A DNA stretch of 64,000 nt, taken from assembly GCA_033675545.1 (NCBI GenBank), contig JAWDGP010006892.1, positions 112,501 through 176,500 on the forward strand, given 5' to 3'. A program made the translations under genes and the position numbers. Below are positions 54,201-64,000 of the stretch, piece after piece. The notes under the pieces are model-generated. The model did not search any database, had not been told where the DNA came from, and saw only the letters and a program-made list of their open reading frames with translations. The DNA is from Elysia crispata. Taxonomy: Eukaryota > Mollusca > Gastropoda > Plakobranchidae. How positions within the stretch are numbered: the first letter of the stretch is position 1; each line of letters begins with the position of its first letter.

Positions 54201-54945
54201 CGGGGAAATCCACTACACCGAGGGGAAAAAAAGCGAGAGGGTCGCAGTGAAAAAGGTGTGTGCTGCGAAGAAAAAAGTCCAGAACACCTTTGGAGAGGGT
54301 GGAGGTAAAAAAGAAAAAAAAAGGGAAGGGACGGGAAAGGCCTCGAGCAATTCGAGCAGGGGAGGGGGTGGCCGAGACTAACTCAAAGGGTGTTGTATCA
54401 AGTTAGTTTGGGCTTGAGGCCTAGATCTAGCTGGAAGCAACACGACACGGTAGCCAACTGCAGGTGTAAACACATTGGTAATGCAGAATGTTTGCCAAAG
54501 CAAAACGGACCAATGTGACATTTTTTCCTACATAATTTTTTTTCAGTAAACATAAAAACTCGACCTTCCCTTCGGGGTAATTTGCATTGGGCAAGACTCC
54601 GTAATTCAACGCTTGCCTAGCGGCCGAGACAAGCATCCAGAGGATTGTATAGACTTATTATACCCGTCACAACACAGGTGGCATCCTAGAATATACAATA
54701 TAATGTACATGAGAGATGAGTTGTATAAGGAAACAGAATGGAGTGGGTGAAAAAAGAATAGGAAACTAATTACATGTACTAGCGTTGTCGTGCTTTTTTA
54801 TATCAGTCAGCGATATCATTTTTTGCCCCTTTCGCATTGCGAAAAATTTTTTTTTTTTTGGAAAGAATATTAACATGTCATTGTTTGGGCGCTAAATCAT
54901 CAATTATGACCGCAAATAACTGTGGTTCTATTCATTTACTTCCAT

Positions 54946-54958
54946 ACTCTCTCTCTCT

Positions 54959-55030
<72 letters not shown>
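54946..55030. repeat. (CT)n microsatellite
   Basis: About 85 bp of CT repeat. Confidence 0.97.
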
Positions 55031-55033
<3 letters not shown>

Positions 55034-55491
55034 GCCTCTTTTCTGTTCCATCTCACTTTTTCTTATGGCCATGTTCTCATGCACAATGCAGCTGTATTCC
55101 TAACATGATTTTATCAAATTAGTTCTTTTCCTTTTATGTTTGGACTTCAAGTTGACTAAGATCATAATGCAGTTACCTAAGAATTGGCACGTGTTTGAGT
55201 GACTTCAAAAAAAAAAGTCTAAGCTCATAATTTTTCTCGATATATGATATCGCGTGAAAAGACTCAGCTCCTAGTTTTTGCATAATGTACTTTACTCTTT
55301 CAGTCATGCAATTCAGCAATTACAAGGGTCATTTTTCAGTTAAGTGTTTTAATATCATAAAGATTAGAACGGGACCACGCGAAATGTATCATGTCAAAGA
55401 TGAACTGCACATGGCGGCTCGAATTCAAACTTATCGATAAATTCAGATTGGTATTTTACACCATTAGAACACGTTAAATGTACGTTTTGAT

Positions 55492-55896
55492 TTTGATATG
55501 ACTGGAGTTACTTCCATTGACGTCGTTAGGTTTACTTGACCAAGGCTAGGAGGAGTACATAGAAATTCATTTCAACATAATTAAAGTCATCCATATTCTA
55601 GTTTTATAGTAACAAATGTAATGTACGCATCATAGAGGAAGCGTCTACTTATTTATTTACCTCGCGAAAGATTTTCCCGATCCGTACGTTGAGCAACAAA
55701 TTGAATTTGCAACAGGTCAAGAGATTCCTTCGGATTGAACTCAGTACAAATTAGGGAACGGATAACCTGTGGAACTTGGTGTTGAACAGTCTGCTGCCGT
55801 TAGCTATTCGTAGGTAAAGTAATTATTTCCATTGCATTTTAAAAACAGAAGTAGGTTCTTTTATTTCAATTACTTGTTTTCCGCTGGCACACTTAG
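55492..55896. repeat. 0.4-kb direct repeat, copy 1
   Basis: This is nearly identical to 60000-60425 in the same orientation, from TTTTGATATGACTGGAGTT to CCGCTGGCACACTTAG. Outside these points the similarity ends abruptly. No coding frame, terminal inverted repeats or polymerase III boxes are evident. It lacks a 22-bp segment present in copy 2. Confidence 0.9.
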
Positions 55897-56610
55897 CTAC
55901 CTATGGTAGCCATATGGTCATGGTTGCAAATGTTGTAGCAGCAGTTGTTGTATTCCCAATTATTTGTAGTGTAGGCATGAAGGGAGGAGAATAATGCAGT
56001 GTTTATTATGGTAAAAACTTTGACTGAAGATTGTGAATGATGAATTTGGTGATTGTGAATTAAGATATATATGAGTGTCGATGGTAACCTTCAAGACATT
56101 GCGCGGTTTTTGTGTTGCAGATTTTAAGTGAAATGAATACCTCCACCCATAGAGGCAACAAATTTACTATCATTACTTTGCAAGTAAAAATTGTTGATCA
56201 AGTTCTCTTTTCCATTTCAACTAACTCAATTGCAACATCACTATCAAAAAGAAAAAAAAAAAAAAAAAAACAAAGAAAAAGATAAGAAAAATAAATTCTA
56301 TATGTTGCACAGTTGCCTGCTCTTTATTTTATTTCTTTATTACAACTTCCTCTCACGAAGTACACGCCATATTAAACCAACATAATATTGCATTAGAAGT
56401 ACTATAACATAATATAATCATTCTATATCAGAACATTTTGAAAGGATGACTATAGACTTCAAAATATGGTTTACCTTTTAAACTTCCAAAATGATGTGAA
56501 AATTATAAAAAGAAAAAAAAATTTCGGTCGATTTTCACGTTTCCGATTGGAAGGATCTGTACCCTATTTCCTGATTTTCCTCCTTAATTAAATTTCTCTA
56601 TCTGAATGTC

Positions 56611-57037
<427 letters not shown>

Positions 57038-57039
57038 TC

Positions 57040-58414
57040 ACGCACACTCCACCCACCGAATGTTTCACGATAAAATACGCATTGCGCTAGTTTCTATTTG
57101 AAAAGAATTACTTCCACTGTAAAAGTAGAAGCTGCTTGGCCTAAGCGCTTCTTGCAGGTAGGCCGACCATGTCATGAATTTTCCGTCATTGATTTTTGTG
57201 TTTAAATTTATGTTTGGTTCATAGGTTTTTTTTCCATGGTTTGACTGTTTGTGTGTTTGTTTTGTTGGTGGAGGTGTTTTCAGTTTCGTTTTTTTTTTTA
57301 CTTTTTGTTTCTTAAGAATGTTTTATGATTTGACTAAATCAGAAAATGTACTCATTAGACTTTATAAAAAAAAAATATTGTGCAAAAAATTCAGACTTTT
57401 GCTTTCGAAAAGAAAAACAAATTAGTTTGGTTTTGTTTACTTTTAAATATATGATCACCTAAATGATCAACTAGAAATCAAATCAACGTAAGTCCGTTTT
57501 AATCCATAGGATAGTAAATTAATTCTTGGATACTCGATAACAAAATTTTGAGTTTCTTAAACCAACCATAATTTTCACGTTTCTGGTATTTGAGAATTTA
57601 ACAAAAATATTCATGGGTCAAAAAATTGCCTTCGCAAGTGTCAAAGTAATATTAATAATCGTGTATAATAAAACATTAGATATCTATAATTAAGGATCAT
57701 TATTAATTTTTATATGTGCTCTTATTTACACAATGTATGTTCAACGATGCACTGCATTTCATACTGAAACAGTAACACAAAGTATGCATATTAAGACTTA
57801 CCACTTTGATACAAACGCTGTCCGCATTCATAACTTTACTTATTTACATATGTAGTAGTCATAACAAAGCGTTGGTCCAATAGGAAAAGGCTTTTTTATT
57901 ATTTTTGCAATCATAAAGTATAAACAATTCTGATTATTCATTAGATTTCATTTTTGTACTGATTATCATACGACGTTTTTTTTTTTTAACCGCTAAACTA
58001 GCTTACCTGGCGATAACATAGTACATGTTTTTGTTTGCGTATAATAATAAGGGATCAGAGATCGAAAAAACTAATTAAGTAATACTATAATGACGCAAAT
58101 GTTCGGTTGAAGGGATGAGTACAATATAGGATTGAAACCACTCTCTTACAATCACCGTGCTCTGGACAAATTCTTCCATCCAGCGAAGCTGGTGGTTTTC
58201 AGCTAGATCTAGATACAGACGAAAATTTACAAATTTGGGCCCAACAGAAGCTTAGACACAGGACACGTTCATCTTGTACTTGGGGTGGTTTCTGAGCCAA
58301 TCGCAAACTATTCAATAGCCGAAAGCCCTTATACATGTAACAATAGAAATGAAGAATCATAATACATCTACACTACACAGCCAGTGGCTATGACAAGTCG
58401 AGGGAGAAAGAGGA

Positions 58415-58480
<66 letters not shown>

Positions 58481-59999
58481 GCAGAGAGAGAGAGAGAGAT
58501 GGACAGACATATAGACACAGAGAGAGAAAAAAAAGGGGGGGGGGGTGAGAGACAGAACCAAAAAACCTGTAATATACGTACTCGATGAGTTATAAAAGAA
58601 TTGATAGAAGAATAAATAATTTTCTATAAAAAGTGAGTTTTATTTTAATATCTTAAGACTTGCCTAAGTTTGAACAAAAGAGCAGGCTTTGTAACATTAT
58701 AAGGATTGCTAGTATTTAATTTTGCCCATTGACATCCTGAGGAAAAAAAAAGAAATACAGCCTCATAGGTCGGCCCCTGGGAAATAAGCTGATGACAAAA
58801 CATTCCAACACAAAATTGGGAATAATAGCCTATAGGAGAGAAACAGCTCTGAGGCCTCGGGCTAAATCTAGTATGGTGGTCAGTGGCTAAGTCTAGCGAG
58901 ATGGCCATCCAAAGCTTTGGTCACAAAAGAAGCCACGGGCTGCTTTTATCCATTTGGGCTGACATTGTTGGGACCACTGCGTGGTGGTCCCCCCATCTTT
59001 GTGATCTCCATTATATCTCCCCTCTGGGCTTCATGTTCTCACCTACCCGTGGATGTCTCAGTTCTGACGCCCATATTATCAGGAAAGTTTCATTAGACGT
59101 CTTTCGAGCGGTAACGCTGAAGAGGAATTTTCCCCCTTTTTTGTAACGGATGATTTTGGAAGCCTCAATAACCATTCCGTTTCTTTTGATTACTCACAGA
59201 AAGGTTGGAGAGAAGGCACACATGCATTTGCCGAATTTTCCTGTCTTTACTGAATGTTTTGTGCAGTTGCGTTCTAAGGCACGAAAATCAATTTGGTCTT
59301 TTCTTTGAAATTCTATTTCGACAAATCTGCCAGACTCTGTTTCAATTAGAGAGAGTGCGACATATGGAAAAGTCGTTAGAAATGATGTTGATTTCTTTCG
59401 ACCGGTCACATTCGTGCGCAATAAATTTGAAAACAGTTTTATTAAATGACAGTGCCTCAGTTTAAATTCTGTTTGATCTACTCTAGCGTTACCTGAACTC
59501 ACCAACAATATACGGTATGAAAAGAAAGAAAGCAAAAAGAGAGAGGATTGGGGTATCAATAGCCTATTTGTCCATTATTAAATTCACAAATAATAATAGA
59601 GCAAATATTATTTTTAATTACATTTAAACTTAAAACTGTTTTAAGTGTGATATTCAATTTGTCTAACACCTTTGTAGAACAAACCGAGGCCTAGAAAAAG
59701 TAAGTTCAACGCGTATGTGAAATTAATATTTCTTAGTGAAAAAATAAATTCGAAATAAAAGATATTCTGAATGGCCAATTTTTTCTTCTTTTTAACGTTA
59801 GCAGTTACTCTTTTCTCTTTCATTGTGTCTTCATAAGCTGATTTACCATGTTCTGATAGAAAGCAATATATGATATGACTGAGCATTGGGATCCAAGCCT
59901 TGAAGCCTTACCATACGCATCGAGCTATGGCAGGATATTTCAAAAATAATTTTGAATTTCCCTGCGATAGAAATACCAATGCAAACTTCTGTATTGACA
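57040..59999. other. AT-rich sequence without a recognised gene
   Basis: Apart from the GA array at 58421-58478 I see only short frames. The block 58860-59150 is more GC-rich and has an 87-codon plus-strand frame (58883-59146) with no recognisable motif. Opposite frames at 59194-59559 are equally uninformative. Confidence 0.5.
58421..58478. repeat. (GA)n microsatellite
   Basis: About 58 bp of GA, continuing as degenerate GA to 58528 and then an A-run followed by a G-run. Confidence 0.96.
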
Positions 60000-60425
60000 T
60001 TTTGATATGACTGGAGTTACTTCCATTGACGTCGTTAGGTTTACTTGGCCAAGGCTATGAGGAGTGCATAGAAATACATTTCAACATAATTAAAGTCATC
60101 CGTATTCTAGTTTTATAGTAACAAATGAAATGTACGCATCATAGAGGAAGCGTCTACTTATTTATTTACCTTGCGAAAGATTTCGCGTTGTTTATCTTGA
60201 ATTTTCCCGATCCGTACGTTGAGCAACAAATTGAATTTGCAACAGGTCAAGAGATTTCTTCGGAGTGAACTCAGTACAAATTAGGGAACGGATAACCTGT
60301 GGAACTTGGTGTTGAACAGTCTGCTGCCGTTAGCTATTCGTAGGTAAATTAATTATTTCCATTGCATTTTAAAACAGGAGTAGGTTCTTTTATTTCAATT
60401 ATTTGTGTTCCGCTGGCACACTTAG
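60000..60425. repeat. 0.4-kb direct repeat, copy 2
   Basis: The second copy of the 55492-55896 segment, offset about 4.5 kb. It carries an extra 22 bp (about 60183-60204, containing GCGTTGTTTATCTTGA) that is missing from copy 1. Otherwise it differs by scattered substitutions. Confidence 0.9.
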
Positions 60426-61248
60426 ATTATAATGGTGCATCAAACCACGGTGATACAGGAGTCATGAAGCTCAGCATCTCACGGTTAAATTGTTCATAAT
60501 TGATTTGACCATTCACCCTCGTCGGTCTGTGGCACAGTTTCAGTGGTCTCCTAGTCGTGGATCTATTCTCAGTAGGTTTTGTCCAGTGGGACACACCAGA
60601 ACTTGGCGAAGCCTCAGCCTATTCAGGCACCTGTACCAGTTTTGGCAGGGTAGTTAGAGCTAATCCTATATATGGACAATGGGTCTTGGCCTAAGCAGAT
60701 GAAATAACATACCCGGCCGAAGGCTTGTGTTTCCAGCTTTCTTTACGCCCGCCAATGTGCTGTGACAGCAAAGCTTATTTTGTATTAGCCTAGTTGTACA
60801 AGTAGAGATTGAATCTAAATCTACATTATAAGGCTCTCCTAGCCTAACGTCATTTTTTTAATCTTAACTTGCTTACAAAACTATCAAAGCTTAGAGAAAC
60901 GGACAGAGATAGAGAAAGAGAGGTATGCTTACATTCAGCTGGACTAAGAGAGAAAGAGAAAAAGAGGAATTTAAAAAAGACGGAAATCGAGTCAACTGAA
61001 GATGTCAAGACCTTTTGTAAGAGAATCGTCCTCTTTCTCTTTTAGTATTTTCACTTATCCTCCAAAGAATCCTTTCAACACCCCCCCCACACACACACAC
61101 ACTTTTTTTAATCTTTCCTCTCTGTACTTATTCTCTCTATATCTATCTATCTCTCATTTATTTTCCTAATCACCGGCCAAAAATCTTGGTATATTGGCAG
61201 TTTCTTTGGTTATTATATGCCAACAGTTTGTTTTTCTTATTTGTTCAC

Positions 61249-61428
61249 TGTTTTTTTTTTTTTTTTTTGTTTTGTTTTTTTTTTTTGTTGTTTTGTTGGT
61301 TTTTTTTTTTTTTTTTTGTTTGGGGGGGGGGGGGGGGGGGGGGGGGGAAGGGGTTGTTAGTTCGTATTTTTATTGGTTTGGTTTTTTTAGTTGTTTTTTT
61401 TTTATTTTTTTTTTTAGGGGGGGGGGGG
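61249..61428. repeat. poly-T / poly-G homopolymer blocks
   Basis: T-rich runs lead to a G-run of about 26 (61322-61347), then more T-rich sequence and a second G-run (61419-61428). Confidence 0.93.
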
Positions 61429-62507
61429 GTTGCAAAGGATGGAGTTGTTTTTGTAAATAGTGATCATTTTGCAAGTAAAAATTGTCTGTGAGCTTTGTTT
61501 TCTTTTTAAATTAAAGCTTAAAAGCAAGAAAAATCCATTGTGCGCTTAAACCAAATTTAATTTATTGAAGAAATTTTCACCACAGTTTAAAAAACTGAGC
61601 TTATCTCAAACATACGAAAATCAGATGGGTTGGCCCCAAAGACTGATTCTTGCACTTGAAGTTATTTCTTCCTCTCTTTTCAGCTGGTCATCAATGATAT
61701 AAAATCCATATAATATTTTTTTCATGTTTATTCCCATGCAAAAAAAATAAACAATTATCTTCGCATAAGAATTGATTACCTGGATAATTATCTTTTCTGC
61801 TTTGAAAATGTTTGCTTCAGTCATAGCCTACCTCTTCTTCCTTTCAGAGATAATGAACAGGAAATTACAAAGGCACGAAAATATGAATAACTCTCTTTTA
61901 AGGCGTTGCCTCTTGATAGAGACTCATACTAGTTTTGTAGCACAGATGAAGTTGTTGAGTTGTATTGTGTATGGAAATGAAAGCCAGTTAGGTACGAATG
62001 GAAGCGTTTTTCAAAAAAGTCGAATTCGTCAAATTATGTTTAATGAGGTCGGTAAAACTAAAGTAGCATGCGATGTTGAAACATAACCACTTTACAAGCA
62101 CTTGATTTGCTTAAGCCCTATTTTAGCTCAGAGTTAATGGACGACTAAAGTTGTCGCAGCGGAAAATGCACCAAAAACATATTCTCTATTTATTGTATGT
62201 GTTGGTTAGTTTTTCGTGTGTTTTGTTTTTAATTGTTTTTTGTTGTTTTGTTTTTTTGTTTGATTTTTTTTACTTGAAATTTTCATTCTCATTCCATTGA
62301 CATTTTCCGAATTGTAGATCAATAAGCTGTTGTGAACTTTAATTGGAAGAAAAATCCATTAAGCTTAGGCGTGTGATACGTAATAATTATTGGTACTTTT
62401 TACGTTTTGGTATCTTCTCTTCTGCTAAAATTACTCTTTTTGGCCTTTCTCATTCCCTCTAAAATTACCTACCTCTACCTATTCTCTCCCCTCTCCATCT
62501 CTCTCTT

Positions 62508-62538
<31 letters not shown>

Positions 62539-63561
62539 CTCTCTCTCTTTTTCTCTCATTGCATCTACATGACTGATTATAGTTACTAGAATCTTCTGTC
62601 CTCTAGGACTCACCCTCTGCTTACATGCTTCATCATGCTCGAAAGGCTACTTTCTCAACTTCTCTTATCTTCATTCAGAGAAAGATTAGTAATTTCTACG
62701 AAAGGCGTAGACAAGATGAGCCTAGTCGAATCTCACCGATCCCTCGACTTAAATCTCACTGCCCAGTTGTTATCTGACAACTGACCAAAAGACAACCTAA
62801 CCGTAACGTAGTGACCTCGGAGATGCACCCAGTCGTAACCAGACCTAGACAGAGGTAAAAATAGCGCATCAAGAATGCGTGACGGTAGGTCATCAATATA
62901 ACGTGTTTCGGACCGTTTCATTTTACAAACACTGTAGTAGATGCAGGCAGTGGACCACAGATTCACACTGTGTTTACCTAACCACGCACCATTGGTTCAG
63001 AACCGGGTCATTCATGAAATAATGTAAGCATTTATTACTTCGCATTTCTCTTTTGCTTTCAACATAGCACACTGATTAATGTTTTTTTAAGTTGAAGAAA
63101 CGAAAAAATGAAAACCAGAGAAACAAAGTAAATATATTATACATCCATAAGAAAAGCAGCAGGACATTGATGGAATCAACTTAAACATAAACTTTAGTAA
63201 TAGGAGATTATGGAATAGAGAACGTTGACCTACATAGGATTAAAAATGTAACAAATTTGGATAGTGTAATCATAGCCTCCTATTTTTCACTTTACTCTTT
63301 CATTCTTCTTATTTATTTTAGCCCCTCTGCGTTTTTTTTTTTCTAGTTCCCCTTTTCTATGTAATTATCCTTTTCTACTTTTGCTTTGCTCTAATAGGGA
63401 TCAAAAACAGAACTATAAAGATAGTCATAGATAGAACGCGAGCCGAGAAAAGTGAGAAGAGGGAGATGTACGTGAATGTCTCGGTTGTTTTATTTCGTAT
63501 TAATCCGCATCAAGGTGATCGATGGTACTAGATATAAATGTGGACATGCAAGCCTTGAAAT

Positions 63562-63562
<1 letters not shown>

Positions 63563-63634
<72 letters not shown>

Positions 63635-63642
63635 TGGGGGGG
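63563..63642. repeat. (GA)n array ending in a G-run
   Basis: About 64 bp of GA followed directly by a run of G with one T. Confidence 0.97.
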
Positions 63643-64000
63643 GGTGTTGGTGAGTTTATGATCGACAAACGGCCAGACAAATAGAAAGACAGGAGGGAGG
63701 GAGAGCATTAAAAAAGGAAAGAAAAAAGGAACGGGGAGGAGCTTGTAGAGACCCCGAGAATCAGTGAAAAAGAGATTTCTTGAAAAAAAAAAATAGAAAG
63801 TGCTTAATGCAGCCAGAGAACTAAGGTTTTGCCTTTACAGAGCTATATCACTCATGGTTATCTGAGATCTTACCAAGTCTACACCAACCAAGACAGGTGT
63901 GAACAGGTGAATCAACGGATTTATCAACTGCTTATCGTATGTTTCAAACTTACGAGTGAAAGTTAGTGAGTGCGCAAATCAAATGACCCCTGGCGGTTCT

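Larger units (their letters stand above)
60426..64000. other. right end of window without a recognised gene
   Basis: This stretch holds homopolymer blocks at 61249-61428, a short (CT)n/(ATCT)n array at about 62497-62560 and a GA array at 63563-63626 that ends in a G-run. A 104-codon plus-strand frame (61772-62086) and a minus-strand frame (62733-62966) show no family motif. Confidence 0.5.

Noticed and set aside
61772-62086. 104-codon frame on the plus strand
   Set aside because: It has a hydrophobic start but no recognisable domain; it is compatible with chance in AT-rich DNA.

Overview
This window is eukaryotic, intron- and repeat-dominated DNA. It shows AT-rich intergenic or intronic sequence, about 33 (GA)n/(CT)n microsatellite arrays, a tRNA-headed SINE family, an RTE-like LINE, a Helitron and a fold-back element. 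There are no bacterial-style operons. The mix suggests an animal, plausibly a lophotrochozoan such as a gastropod mollusc, but no marker gene fixes the taxon and this is inference.

One protein-coding gene is well supported, on the minus strand. A long exon (51562 down to 49915) encodes about 549 residues rich in Gln, His, Ser and Pro. It has basic nuclear-localisation-like stretches and ends at a consensus GTAAGT donor. A second exon (2547 down to 2284) has a strong acceptor and a GT donor and the same Asn/His/acidic character. The two exons are phase-compatible (1 nt + 2 nt), so they could be joined across about 47 kb of intron that covers most of the window. I do not recognise the protein; a nuclear regulator is an inference from composition.

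Layout: 1-2283 is sequence downstream of exon B with long GA arrays. Next comes the presumed intron 2548-49914, holding a fold-back MITE-like element (5276-5487), SINE copies (8345-8618, 8781-8930, 21600-21980), a 2.04-kb Helitron deletion derivative with both termini (25353-27391), a tandem duplication (28413-29008), an 0.87-kb direct repeat pair (43092-43968 and 46912-47772) and, between its copies, a 5'-inverted RTE-like LINE with target-site duplications (45318-46791). After it lies exon A. From 51.6 to 64 kb there are a GC-rich island (52.23-52.39 kb), a (CTA)n array, a weak promoter-like segment (54.1-54.2 kb) and another direct repeat pair (55492-55896 and 60000-60425).

Most long open frames here are read-through of GA/CT, TAA or CTA arrays (poly Ser-Leu, Arg-Glu, Ile, Tyr, Leu) and are not genes. 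I found no functional tRNA, rRNA, snRNA or CRISPR array. No previously undescribed multi-gene system is apparent. The most informative observations are the rearranged mobile elements and the extreme microsatellite density.
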